NCBI RefSeq assembly: GCF_009883055.1
Contig: NZ_WWVR01000003.1
Location: forward strand, 62,001 to 126,000
DNA: 64,000 bases
Direction: 5' to 3'
DNA from: Blautia sp. BIOML-A1
GTDB taxonomy: Bacteria > Bacillota > Clostridia > Lachnospirales > Lachnospiraceae
Below the pieces are notes generated by a model. That model was given only the letters and a program-made list of their open reading frames with translations. It searched no databases and was not told where the DNA came from. Every line of letters starts with the position of its first letter. Within the stretch, counting starts at the first letter, position 1. Positions 27,307 through 35,225 of the stretch are shown piece by piece. The position numbers and the translations under genes were made by a program.

Positions 27307-28023
27307 CTAAGCAGAACGCGGAAGGCTTGCCTCCGGCCCTGTCCCAGTCTTATTTAACATTTCTTCCATTTCCTCCCGGATACATCCGATACAGATCTTC
27401 TTTTTTGAGATCTCCGGAAGTTTTTCAAGCAGCCACTTCTGGGCGAAAAGCTCTGCTGCCCGCTGTGGGTTGCTTAAATATTCCAAAAACATCCAGTCAG
27501 AAAATTCCCACTTCATATCCGCAAAATGAAACTGCGGCTGATAGATCAGATCCTCCGGCCGCTTTCCTTTTTTAATAAAACGGTCTGCATTTAGCTGGAT
27601 ATAAACCCTGCTGATTTCCGGGATCATCTGTGCAGCTGCATACCCGCCTTTTAACAAAAGTTCATCCCATTGTTCCCGGATAAGTTTCTTTCCAATGCGG
27701 CTTATCTGTGTTTCCAGTTTCGGGATCAGATCCTCACGCACAGGAAAACCAAAATCATCCGGTATCCCGATCGGCTTCAGAAAAAGATCTTCTGCTTCAT
27801 AAAGGGAATACTCCGGCATGTGGATCACGGCACACCAGTTCCGGTCTGTTTTTCTGTTTTCCTTTAAACAGTCAAAGAAAAAGAAACAGTTTCCATATCT
27901 TGCCTTTATAAACAGCTGTCCGGAAAATTCTTTTACTTCACAATCCGGCGATTTCAGCCATGCGATCAGTTTTTCTGCCTCCCTGCTCTCTTTTAACCAG
28001 TCCGGAAGTTTTCTATCCATCAC
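27307..28023 (-). CDS. Hypothetical element protein
   Basis: About 238 residues, soluble, no signal peptide or repeat. N-terminus MDRKLPDWLKESREAEKLIAW; the mid part has aromatic NCFFFFDCLKE; a C-terminal CIGCIREEMEEML could be a half zinc site. GTG or the next ATG may be the start; GGAGGTAT lies upstream. It lies between the ERF gene and another unknown of the same module. I do not recognise a family. Confidence 0.65.
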   Translation of the reverse strand: MMDRKLPDWLKESREAEKLIAWLKSPDCEVKEFSGQLFIKARYGNCFFFFDCLKENRKTDRNWCAVIHMPEYSLYEAEDLFLKPIGIPDDFGFPVREDLIPKLETQISRIGKKLIREQWDELLLKGGYAAAQMIPEISRVYIQLNADRFIKKGKRPEDLIYQPQFHFADMKWEFSDWMFLEYLSNPQRAAELFAQKWLLEKLPEISKKKICIGCIREEMEEMLNKTGTGPEASLPRSA

Positions 28024-28036
28024 ATACCTCCGTAAT

Positions 28037-28555
28037 TTAGATATATGGCAGGGAATACCTGGAATACACTATCTTTGCCCGTTTTAAAAATGCAGAGCCT
28101 TTTTCTGCTTTTGCAAACCATTCCACAAAAAACCGTGTCAGGTTCTGCTGCAGTGTCCGGTGGGTATCAAGGGCATAATCCACAAATTCCCCATATCCGT
28201 CCATACTTCCTGCAAGCAGGTAGCAGGTAAACATTTTTGCCATCTGCTCTTCATCTGAAGGATTGATCTCCATTTCCTCTGCACCTTCATACACCAGGCG
28301 CACCCTTTCTGGCTGTTCCTTTACATGCAGACACAGATCATCGGCCATCAGTTTCGATGCTTCGTTTCGAAGGTCGTAATATCTGACCTCTGAAAGACCT
28401 TTTAGCCAGGCAAACCCAAGATAAGTGTAATTGTCTTTTATTTCCTGCTGCTCTTTTGCCATGGACTCCATAAATTTTTTGTGTCCGGTGGGATGGCAGT
28501 TCAAGTATTCATCTACCAGCAGCCTTGCCACATCTTTTCCATTCGTAACCTTCAT
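28037..28555 (-). CDS. Hypothetical element protein, helical
   Basis: 172 residues, soluble, rich in charged helices (MKVTNGKDVARLLVDEYLNC at the start; RTLQQNLTRFFVEWFAKAEK near the end). GGGAGGAAAAC precedes the ATG. No known domain is recognised. Its position and strong ribosome site support it as a real member of the accessory module. Confidence 0.65.
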   Translation of the reverse strand: MKVTNGKDVARLLVDEYLNCHPTGHKKFMESMAKEQQEIKDNYTYLGFAWLKGLSEVRYYDLRNEASKLMADDLCLHVKEQPERVRLVYEGAEEMEINPSDEEQMAKMFTCYLLAGSMDGYGEFVDYALDTHRTLQQNLTRFFVEWFAKAEKGSAFLKRAKIVYSRYSLPYI

Positions 28556-28611
28556 GTTTTCCTCCCATCAAAAAAAGACAGTCCATGCTGTCTCCATTCT
28601 TTTAAATCCTG

Positions 28612-29724
28612 TTAGTATTTTACAGTGCCAGGAATATCATATTCATGCCAGCGTTTTGACACACAGCCGGCAATTTTTTCTTCCAGAGCTAAAAGTCCTC
28701 TCTCATTCGTCTTTTCCTGCCTTGCAATGGTAATGGATTCACAGATCCCGCAGTAGATCTCGTATGCGCTGCATGGCTCATCCCCAGTAGTAGCCTTAAA
28801 CTGCTCCACGGTTTCTGCAAGCAGTTTTTTGCCAAATCCTGCCTGCTTCATGATCCCTGCCATGGCATTTGCCGGATGCTCGATCCAGATATCACACAGC
28901 CGCATGACCCCTTTTAAGACTTCCCGGTAGTAATCGAAGATCGACTCTATGTTTTCCGTGAAATCTTCCATTCCTTTACAGTTTTTGTGCGTAACCTTCA
29001 GGGCATTGCCAAGGATCACATTTCTTGTCGGCTCCTGCAGGGAATAAAAAATATTCGCTCCGGACACACCAACGTCTGACGTAGTGATCCGTACAACTGC
29101 TTTTATGTCCTTATCAGTCTTTCTTCCATAATTCTGCATCAGTTCCTTATAAACATCTGTAAGTTTCGTATCTTCCAGCTGCCAGGACGCCGTAACAGAA
29201 TAATGATCTGCATAGCCGTTTAAAAACGTTGCCTTCTCATAGTCCCCATGGATATATGCCGAGGTAACCATGTACATATCCGGCATGGATATGATGGCAT
29301 AATCTTTTTCATCACCAGACAGGACTGCCCTTACTTTTCCTTCACAGAAACGGATCAGTGCTCTTCCTCTTGCAACCTTCAGGCATTTATTCAAGATCTC
29401 TGCCAGTGTTTTCTTATCGACATCTGCCAGGGCTTTGCCATCAATCCTGGCCCGTCCTTTCAACGATTTGATTGCTGAATTTCCTATATAACAGATCCTC
29501 TCGGGCAGGATAAGAACCAGCCTGGAATGAGATAAGGTATCTTTTTCCAGTGCTTCCAGGGAAATGCCCGGAACCTCTGTACAGGTTTCCTCTCCTGCAG
29601 CTGCCACCTTTAATTTCTTACTGGTGACCCGGATCCATTCTGCCCGGCTGTCTATCTCTTCCAGACACTCGCACAGTTCCTTTTCTGTCCGGAACTCCTT
29701 ATAAAAGTCATCTTTATAATACAT
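28612..29724 (-). CDS. DUF932-like phage/plasmid protein
   Basis: 370 residues. The central region (SRLVLILPERICYIGNSAIK, then an AVVRITTSDVGVSGANIFYS block and GNALKVTHKNCKGMEDF) resembles the DUF932 family of phage/plasmid-encoded proteins, whose biochemical role is unsettled. Soluble, no membrane segments. It follows two very small genes and precedes two unknowns in the same module. Family call is by resemblance only. Confidence 0.6.
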   Translation of the reverse strand: MYYKDDFYKEFRTEKELCECLEEIDSRAEWIRVTSKKLKVAAAGEETCTEVPGISLEALEKDTLSHSRLVLILPERICYIGNSAIKSLKGRARIDGKALADVDKKTLAEILNKCLKVARGRALIRFCEGKVRAVLSGDEKDYAIISMPDMYMVTSAYIHGDYEKATFLNGYADHYSVTASWQLEDTKLTDVYKELMQNYGRKTDKDIKAVVRITTSDVGVSGANIFYSLQEPTRNVILGNALKVTHKNCKGMEDFTENIESIFDYYREVLKGVMRLCDIWIEHPANAMAGIMKQAGFGKKLLAETVEQFKATTGDEPCSAYEIYCGICESITIARQEKTNERGLLALEEKIAGCVSKRWHEYDIPGTVKY

Positions 29725-29742
29725 AATGTCCGCCTTTCCACG

Positions 29743-29874
29743 CTAGCTGAAAATCCGGACTTCAACAGCCTGTATCTTTCCATCTTCGATGCAAAATACA
29801 TAGCCGTCTTCTGCCATCTCCATAAGCATTCCAATTTCCAGTGCATTTGCGTTTTCCCATTTAATTGTCTCCAT
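29743..29874 (-). CDS. Small protein (43 aa) in element module
   Basis: An ATG at 29874 with AGGAGGG six bases upstream opens a 43-codon frame, METIKWENANALEIGMLMEM followed by AEDGYVFCIEDGKIQAVEVRIFS, ending in TAG. The length is short, but the ribosome site is excellent and it is spaced like an operon member before the DUF932-like gene. Function unknown. Confidence 0.6.
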   Translation of the reverse strand: METIKWENANALEIGMLMEMAEDGYVFCIEDGKIQAVEVRIFS

Positions 29875-29891
29875 AATCGACCCTCCTGATT

Positions 29892-29963
29892 TTACAATGT
29901 GTTTTCTTTTTTTGATGTTCTTAAGGTATTTCTTTTTGCAGTTTCTTTAACTGACAGTTTCAT
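29892..29963 (-). CDS. Possible 23-aa peptide
   Basis: AGGAGGAGCACGA precedes an ATG at 29963 that opens a 23-codon basic peptide (MKLSVKETAKRN then TLRTSKKENTL), stopping 17 nt before the next small gene. Only the ribosome site and position support it; it could be a leader peptide. Confidence 0.4.
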   Translation of the reverse strand: MKLSVKETAKRNTLRTSKKENTL

Positions 29964-30168
29964 TCGTGCTCCTCCTTTCTGCTTTTTATGCAATAAAAAA
30001 AGACACAAAAAGAATCTTCTTTCCTTCTTGCATCTTCCTTATATTTTGCATATCCATTTTTTCTCATTAAGGGCAAGACCGCCCCAAAGTGTTTCTTCCG
30101 GAATGTCCGGAACTAAAGAATAACCACAGTCTTTTATAGACTGTTAAATTATTTTTCATTTAAAGACT

Positions 30169-30192
30169 ACCACAACATTTTGTGGTTGTCAA
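30169..30192 (-). promoter_or_regulatory. Promoter with palindromic operator between -35 and -10
   Basis: On the minus strand TTGACA (30192-30187) is followed after 17 bp by a weak TAGTCT. The spacer carries a perfect dyad ACCACAA-AATG-TTGTGGT (30186-30169). This fits a repressor-controlled promoter for the small-peptide/DUF932 group. A second dyad, CAGTCT...AGACTG, lies about 30 bp downstream. Confidence 0.6.
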
Positions 30193-30254
30193 TTAATTTT
30201 AACTATATATTGTGTTATTGCGTGAGTTATCTTTATTATTCTGCTACATGTTGT

Positions 30255-30279
30255 GACAGGCGGCATGATACCGCCTGTC
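30255..30279. other. Strong GC hairpin
   Basis: GACAGGCGG and CCGCCTGTC arms around a 7-nt loop, between the cold-shock gene stop and the operator-containing promoter. A T-run follows only on the plus strand (CTTTTC), so it may be a terminator for plus-strand transcription or a weak one for the cold-shock gene. Confidence 0.45.
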
Positions 30280-30350
30280 TTTTCATCCGTCTGCATAAAT
30301 GCATGTATCTGAGGGGAATAGGTAATCTGTACATGCACTATGAAAACGTC

Positions 30351-30578
30351 TTACTCAGCGTTTGGATCCGCCGGGGAAATATTTTTGGCAAGGCTTCGCC
30401 CGTTGGCATCCGTCCCTGCTTCAAAAAGGACCGGCTGGCCACCGCTTAATTTCCGGTATCCATCCATCTGGATCTCCGAAAAGTGGGCGAAATAATCAAT
30501 CCCGTCTTCACCGGTGATAAAACCGTATCCTTTCTGTGCGCTGAACCATTTCACGGTTCCCTGTAGTGTTTCTGACAT
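30351..30578 (-). CDS. Cold-shock domain protein (CspA family)
   Basis: 75 residues with RNP-like motifs [15 protein letters not shown] and DYFAHFSEI and a conserved final [18 protein letters not shown]; a single OB-fold nucleic-acid-binding protein of usual family length. GGAGAGAAGG precedes the ATG. Csp proteins bind single-stranded RNA/DNA and are common passengers on phages and elements. Here it sits inside a replication/recombination module and has a long structured leader (see 30600-30665). Confidence 0.93.
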   Translation of the reverse strand: MSETLQGTVKWFSAQKGYGFITGEDGIDYFAHFSEIQMDGYRKLSGGQPVLFEAGTDANGRSLAKNISPADPNAE

Positions 30579-30599
30579 ATCCTTCTCTCCTTTGCTGTA

Positions 30600-30665
30600 T
30601 TTCCCGCAATAATCTTTTGCGGAAACAGGGCAGCATGGAATCGAACCATGCCTGGTGCTCCCCTC
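30600..30665 (-). other. Structured leader of cold-shock gene with tRNA T-arm-like hairpin
   Basis: On the minus strand GCATGG-TTCGATT-CCATGC forms a hairpin whose loop is the canonical tRNA T-loop sequence. It is flanked by GCAGGG and CCCTG that can pair, and is followed by a second hairpin (TTCCGCAA with TTGCGGGAA). Only about 18 nt separate the 5' arm from the T-arm, so it is not a complete tRNA. Confidence 0.5.
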
Positions 30666-30691
30666 CCTGCTATAAAAGGAATCTCTTCCTC

Positions 30692-31195
30692 TTATATTTC
30701 TTCGTTTCCCAAAAAAGTCCCGTTATTGAGCGCTGCATCCACCCGGCGGATTCCTACCAGCTTCTTTTCATTTATGCCAAAATAAAACCGATAGCGTTTT
30801 CCCTCCAAAACTTTTACGTTTTTATCCAGCAAAAGTTCACTCTGCCGTCCGGTCGGATCACTTACCCGGATCTTCCGTAATCTTGCAAAGGGATTTTTCC
30901 CGTCTATCCCGGTTACCAGCCCTTCCACGATTTCATAGGTCTTTTTATCCGCGGTGCGGAAAATAAGATATGTTCTTATAAACCCGATAATCCCAAGCAG
31001 AAAAGACCAGAAAATAAAAGTTTTATCTTTCATCCATGTTCCCATAAATGATCCGAAAAGCAGGATAAAAAGAGACAGGATACCATATCGCTGGATCCTG
31101 TCCTTAAAAAAATCCGGTATATTCTGATAACGTGTTCCAAAATCTTCCAAGCATCTATACAGCCTGTGCCAATACGGATGTTCCGTTTGCTTCAA
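30692..31195 (-). CDS. Small membrane protein, unknown
   Basis: 167 residues, two close transmembrane helices (about 40-57 and 60-79) followed by a soluble beta-rich domain ([35 protein letters not shown]). Start is probably TTG at 31195 with GGGAGGACTGCC upstream, overlapping the previous gene by 41 nt. No family recognised. Confidence 0.6.
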   Translation of the reverse strand: MKQTEHPYWHRLYRCLEDFGTRYQNIPDFFKDRIQRYGILSLFILLFGSFMGTWMKDKTFIFWSFLLGIIGFIRTYLIFRTADKKTYEIVEGLVTGIDGKNPFARLRKIRVSDPTGRQSELLLDKNVKVLEGKRYRFYFGINEKKLVGIRRVDAALNNGTFLGNEEI

Positions 31196-31844
31196 GGCAG
31201 TCCTCCCTTCTTATGTAGTCGATCACAAGCTGTTTCTTATAGTAAAGCTGCGCTACGCGGATTATAAATTCCCGTTGTATCTGTTCCTGGCGGGAATCTG
31301 CTAAATTGGGTTCCCTGCTTTTTGCCTCTTCTTTTAAACATTTCAGGTGGCAGGAAACATCCCCTTCTCTTTGAAGATAGGAAAGTAGCTGGTATTCCTC
31401 TTCTGTAAGCAGCGGCTTTTTAAAAGCTCTCAGTGAAAACTTCAGTCCTTTTCCCATGGAAAGGGCTTCCATAAAATGCTTCATGCGTTCTGTCCGTGAA
31501 AAGGCCATGGGAGACATGACTGACCGGCTGATAATGCTGTATACAGCTTCCTCTCTGGTACATCCTTCTGTCAGCACAACCAGGCCCCGCTTTACCAGAC
31601 GGTTCAGGCAAAACTGAAAATCCTCTTTGTCCGCCCATTCCTGTGCCTGTTTTTCTCCAAGGCTAAATACAAGAAGACGATGCATCTGGGAATGGACCTT
31701 ATCCTCTTCACAGAAAGACCAGGTGAGCGCAGCCCACAAAATAGTTTCCATTTCTGTAAGTACTTTTTCTTCCCCATCTACCCAGACACAAAACCTTCCA
31801 TCTGCATCATCTTTTTTCATTCCGATTGCTGTATACCATCTCAT
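31155..31844 (-). CDS. Hypothetical soluble protein
   Basis: 229 residues, soluble, mainly helical with segments resembling winged-helix units (CLNRLVKRGLVVLTEGCTRE; LLTEEEYQLLSYLQREGDV). The N-terminal part (RFCVWVDGEEKVLTEMETIL) looks like a small sensor or regulatory domain. No close family recognised. It is in a co-directional run of unknown genes typical of integrative elements. Confidence 0.6.
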   Translation of the reverse strand: MRWYTAIGMKKDDADGRFCVWVDGEEKVLTEMETILWAALTWSFCEEDKVHSQMHRLLVFSLGEKQAQEWADKEDFQFCLNRLVKRGLVVLTEGCTREEAVYSIISRSVMSPMAFSRTERMKHFMEALSMGKGLKFSLRAFKKPLLTEEEYQLLSYLQREGDVSCHLKCLKEEAKSREPNLADSRQEQIQREFIIRVAQLYYKKQLVIDYIRREDCLEANGTSVLAQAV

Positions 31845-31912
31845 GACATTTCCTCCTTGTCATTTTCACTCTTTCTAATCTCTGCTTCTGATCTGTTTTC
31901 TTTCATAACTTG

Positions 31913-32575
31913 TTACCCATACATCATCATTTCCAGGAGTTTTGGAAGTACATACCCCAAAAGCATGCCTGCTGCCGTACAGATTCCGATATTCGGCCGT
32001 CGCAGTTTCCATACTTCCTGTGTTTTGGTCCCGATAATCCTTGTTCTTCCCGGTACGATCCACCTGAGTTTCCGATAAAACTCCATGAATCCCTGATTGT
32101 CAAAGCCAAAGGATCGTACACAGAAAACATCCCGTTCCTGTTCTTCTTCATCCAAAAGGAAAAAGCTTTTCTGTTCTTTCCCTTCTTTTCGGATCACGAT
32201 ATAAAATTCCGGAACTCCCCGTCTGGTTCCTTCTACGATCTTATCCATCTCATCGTAAAAGATCCTGCAGGACTCATATTTTCCGTTTTTTTCCGGCTGG
32301 CAGACTGCCAGGCTGTCCTCTTCAAGTGCCATATAACAGTTTTCTGCCTCCATGATCCTCCGGCTGATTTTTATGGCCTGACGAAGAAGCAGGATTATCG
32401 CAAGCGCCAGTGCAGTACACAAATATGCAAGATCCCAGCATCTTTTCTGGTATATGAAAAAGTATGCGCTGATTCCCTCTGCCACACTGCATATTGCTGT
32501 CATAATAAAATACTGTTCTTTAAGGTCCATCAGATGATATACATCATCTTCTGTCGCCTGTAGTCTCAAGGGCAT
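31913..32575 (-). CDS. Membrane protein, unknown
   Basis: 220 residues with two N-terminal membrane helices (about 22-38 and 47-64), a soluble central domain containing a VPEFYIVIRKEGKEQKSFFL strand pair, and a final hydrophobic segment (ICTAAGMLLGYVLPKLLEMM). Overall layout resembles the neighbouring two-TM protein at 30692, hinting at related roles. No family recognised. Confidence 0.58.
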   Translation of the reverse strand: MPLRLQATEDDVYHLMDLKEQYFIMTAICSVAEGISAYFFIYQKRCWDLAYLCTALALAIILLLRQAIKISRRIMEAENCYMALEEDSLAVCQPEKNGKYESCRIFYDEMDKIVEGTRRGVPEFYIVIRKEGKEQKSFFLLDEEEQERDVFCVRSFGFDNQGFMEFYRKLRWIVPGRTRIIGTKTQEVWKLRRPNIGICTAAGMLLGYVLPKLLEMMMYG

Positions 32576-32587
32576 CCATCCTTTCCG

Positions 32588-33040
32588 TCATGCCACGCTT
32601 ATTTTATCCGGGGATTTCTTTTTTTCCTCTCGGCTTTTTATATAGTCTGTACATTCCCGGATGGTCTGTTCACACAGGTAATAAGAAAACTTCCCGATAT
32701 GTGTGTCCTTTTCCCGGAGATTCAAACGGTTCTGAAGCCAGATATATGTGCTGTGTTTGGTCATATAACCATTTTTCCAGATTGCATCCAAAGCTCTGTG
32801 TGCTTCGATCCGCTTATTACGCAGATTGCTGTCAGCCATGGTTCCCATGGGACGCATACTTTTTTTGTGTGCCCCAATGTATGAATCACAGGAAGGATAG
32901 CCGCTGCATACATACAGGTATTTCTCCGGATCCAGGTTGTTATCCCCATAGACATAGGCTGCCGGCCTAAGTACCCCGGGTCTTTTGCAATATGGACAGT
33001 ACAAGGTTTCCCGCATCTGTTTTTTCTTCTTTTTTGCCAT
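32588..33040 (-). CDS. DUF3268-type zinc-finger protein
   Basis: 150 residues. A zinc site is formed by CPYCKRPG near residue 15 and CSGYPSCDSYIGAHKKS near residue 46, followed by a helical part (RIEAHRALDAIWKNGYM). This matches DUF3268 proteins that accompany phage and conjugative-element genes in Firmicutes. Likely nucleic-acid-binding. Lys-rich N-terminus (MAKKKKKQ). It follows the S1-like gene. Confidence 0.75.
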   Translation of the reverse strand: MAKKKKKQMRETLYCPYCKRPGVLRPAAYVYGDNNLDPEKYLYVCSGYPSCDSYIGAHKKSMRPMGTMADSNLRNKRIEAHRALDAIWKNGYMTKHSTYIWLQNRLNLREKDTHIGKFSYYLCEQTIRECTDYIKSREEKKKSPDKISVA

Positions 33041-33131
33041 CTGACGTCACTCCTTTCCATCTTTATCTCCGATGTTAAAGAAATCCCTTTTTCTGTGTCA
33101 ACAGAATTCTTTGAAAATCATAAAAACATTT

Positions 33132-34094
33132 TCAGGAAGCTCTTTTGATAAGCCTTGTGATAATGCCTTCTGCCACTTCATAGTTGTCGTTGATGCGGGT
33201 CACCACAAATCCGATCTTATCTTTCTTTCCCGGAAGTGCGGACATATTGCAGGAATGTGCCACGGCATTGACTCCGATATCAAGGCGGATAAAATAGGTT
33301 CCCTTATAGACTTCCGTAATGATCCCTGTATATTTTCCCTGTTTATGGCATTTCCGGAGGTTATCTTTATTGATATTGGCTGTCGGACTCTTTGCATCCA
33401 CTTCTATAATGATCTGGTCAACAGAGCTTGCTTCCACCTTATTGACCATGACCAGCACCAGATCACCTACCTGGAATTTTTCTCCGGCATCTACCATCCA
33501 CTCCCAGGCCATGTCTCTGGCCCGGACAGATACTTCTACACCAAAGACTTCCAGGCGGACTGCCTTGGGAGCTACCGCGATCACCCTTGCTTCTACGATC
33601 CTGCCTTCATAAAGCATTGGTTTTTCTGTATCTTCCCCAAGGTAAAAAGTCTGCCTCTTTTTAAGCATTGCATCTTTTCTGGATGCTACAACACTCCGGC
33701 TCTTGTTATCCAGATCTTTGATGATGAAATCAATGTCACAGCCGAGCATGTTGTTAGCAATACGGACCTGACGGTTTAAGGTATCCGCGTTTTCACGCCC
33801 GTCTCCCTGAAGGTTGATCATCATTTCATTCATTGGGATAATGATCCGGAAACCATTAAAGTATGTAACAGCAACCATCCATCCACTCTCCAGTTTTTCA
33901 ATGCCCCCAAGCTGGCCCGTCAGGATCTTTCTGGTACGATGTGCATTCAAAAGCTGATGCCATCTGGCTTCTTCCTGTTCCTCCATGCTTTCAACCTGCG
34001 CGTCTACATCGATTGTCAAAACACCATCGTAGACTGCACGCGGAACATCTTTTTCCCCGTTTCCCGCCAAAACTGTTTTTTTGGTATCCTCCAT
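33132..34094 (-). CDS. S1-like OB-fold RNA-binding protein of mobile element
   Basis: 320 residues from an ATG at 34094 with AGGAGGAAGT upstream; the upstream in-frame extension to 34256 crosses the promoter and terminator and is rejected. Two S1/OB-like segments are visible: YEGRIVEARVIAVAPKAVRL followed by EVFGVEVSVRARDM, and YTGIITEVYKGTYFIRLDIG followed by VNAVAHSC. The N-terminal half carries a conserved IIPMNEMMINLQGDG. Proteins like this head accessory modules of Clostridia integrative elements. It is the first gene behind the strong promoter at 34243-34271. Confidence 0.75.
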   Translation of the reverse strand: MEDTKKTVLAGNGEKDVPRAVYDGVLTIDVDAQVESMEEQEEARWHQLLNAHRTRKILTGQLGGIEKLESGWMVAVTYFNGFRIIIPMNEMMINLQGDGRENADTLNRQVRIANNMLGCDIDFIIKDLDNKSRSVVASRKDAMLKKRQTFYLGEDTEKPMLYEGRIVEARVIAVAPKAVRLEVFGVEVSVRARDMAWEWMVDAGEKFQVGDLVLVMVNKVEASSVDQIIIEVDAKSPTANINKDNLRKCHKQGKYTGIITEVYKGTYFIRLDIGVNAVAHSCNMSALPGKKDKIGFVVTRINDNYEVAEGIITRLIKRAS

Positions 34095-34184
34095 ATACTT
34101 CCTCCTGTTCTTATTTATTTTTGTCTTCTCTGCTCCATCCAGAAAACTCCTTTTCCTCCGGTACTCAGGAAAGACAAAAGAAGA

Positions 34185-34217
34185 CACAAAAAAAGCAGCC
34201 CGTTTAAAGCTGCTTTC
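34185..34217 (-). terminator. Leader terminator/attenuator before S1-like gene
   Basis: AAAGCAGC (minus strand 34216-34209) pairs with GCTGCTTT around a 9-nt loop, then a T-run. It lies between the promoter and the gene start, so it would attenuate the module. Confidence 0.75.
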
Positions 34218-34242
34218 TTCATGCCTTCTTTTTACAGATACC

Positions 34243-34271
34243 ATTCTATAATACATGGAATTCTATGTCAA
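34243..34271 (-). promoter_or_regulatory. Sigma-A promoter of element module
   Basis: TTGACA (34271-34266) and TAGAAT (34248-34243) with a 17-bp spacer, minus strand, pointing into the S1-like gene and the run of genes below it. Confidence 0.8.
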
Positions 34272-34310
34272 TATTACCTTAATTGCAATAGCGTCGCATA
34301 TCGGTTTCTT

Positions 34311-34589
34311 TCATCTTTTCAGGTCAGCAAACAACTCGTCAAGGTCATTGAAGCCCTTTACAGACGGGTCTTTTGCAATCCTTTCCGCTTCCAGCATGGC
34401 AGCAACCGTTTCTTTGTTCGGCTGTTCCAGCCTTACTTCAAAGGGAATGCCGCCTTCACGAAGCGACTGGCGCACAAAGATGTTAAACGCCGTAGTCAGG
34501 TTCATGCCAAGTTCAGTAAACAGTGCGTCCGCCTGCGCTTTCAAATCTGCGTCCATGCGGATACTGATGTTTGTGGTATTTCTAGCCAT
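34311..34589 (-). CDS. RelB/DinJ-family antitoxin (orphan)
   Basis: 92 residues from the ATG at 34589. N-terminal ribbon-helix-helix with NTTNISIRMDADLKAQADAL and LGMNLTTAFNIFVRQSL, then PFEV and a C-terminal FNDLDELFADLKR that normally wraps the toxin. It should bind its operator and neutralise a RelE/YafQ toxin. The expected toxin start overlaps the stop (TGATGAAAG pattern) but its frame ends after 11 codons at 34281, so no toxin is encoded downstream. Confidence 0.88.
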   Translation of the reverse strand: MARNTTNISIRMDADLKAQADALFTELGMNLTTAFNIFVRQSLREGGIPFEVRLEQPNKETVAAMLEAERIAKDPSVKGFNDLDELFADLKR

Positions 34590-34764
34590 ACGATCAACCC
34601 CTTTCTGCTGGCAATTATAGTATATGCCATTTGCACGAAGAAAAAAATATTTTGCACGAATATTTAACAATAAATTCATTCAATGAGGTTAGCTACACGA
34701 TGAAGCCTGTATAACAGAAGGATTTGGTGGTGATAATAATTGCCTGATTCCTGTGGCCTTTTAG

Positions 34765-35007
34765 TTATTTGTAGTCCCATCCTGCCCGCCTCATAGCAAG
34801 CTCCATCTCATATATATTTGTTTCATTGTAGAGTTTTTCTTTTTGCCCGCCAAGCTTGATTGTCCGCAAATAAGATAACCGGGTATTTTGCGTATTTTTG
34901 ATATAAGTAGATTTTATATAGCAATTCTCAGGATTCACAGTCGTATAAAGCAGAGCATCGTTTTCAAGGATTTCCAATGGGCGTAAGTTATGTGATGTAA
35001 AGATCAA
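34765..35007 (-). pseudogene. C-terminal fragment of an AAA ATPase
   Basis: About 80 residues beginning at IFTSHNLRPLEILENDALLY (the D-loop/H-loop end of OLD/AAA_15-like ATPases, with switch His in TSHN) and ending RRAGWDYK. The upstream catalytic part is missing and the frame is joined to transposon remnant sequence by a stop codon. A truncated gene, possibly the end of an abortive-infection or nuclease-partner ATPase. Confidence 0.6.
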
Positions 35008-35025
35008 TTGTCCTTTAGCTTTATG

Positions 35026-35225
35026 CTATCGGTCAAGCCGGAACTTAAACAAGCTTTCAATCAGCTTTGTTCTGATGTAATCCTCCATATCAGAGTTATA
35101 ATAACCGTTCATCTTAGAGAAATAGCGGATATATCCGGTGAACGGTTAAGGACGGCTTTTACCGCTTTCGGATCACCCTCATGTGCCTCTATAATCGTGT
35201 CATAGGGGAGAAACCGGTTACTCAT
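35026..35225 (-). pseudogene. Frameshifted Tn916-like conjugative transposon HTH protein
   Basis: ATG at 35225 gives MSNRFLPYDTIIEAHEGDPK then AVKAVLNR and quickly a stop, but a one-base shift continues FTGYIRYFSKMNGYYNSDME with DYIRTKLIESLFKFRLDR. This matches the small helix-turn-helix proteins of Tn916-family elements. One missing base near 35140 (TTC ACC instead of TAC ACC type codons) breaks it. Its start overlaps the sigma-factor remnant (ATGAGTAA), the usual arrangement in these elements. Confidence 0.75.

Noticed and set aside
30600..30690. Possible tRNA gene on the minus strand
   Set aside because: A good T-arm and short acceptor-like pairing exist, but there is no D-arm or anticodon arm; only about 18 nt lie between them. 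Kept as a T-arm-like leader element instead.
32590..32970. Plus-strand 126-codon frame opposite the DUF3268 gene
   Set aside because: Shadow of a well-supported minus-strand gene; Cys/His-rich by complement of the zinc-finger codons and lacking a ribosome site.
34095..34256. N-terminal extension of the S1-like protein
   Set aside because: The extra 54 residues would be read through the attenuator and from just after the -10 box; the ATG at 34094 has an excellent ribosome site.
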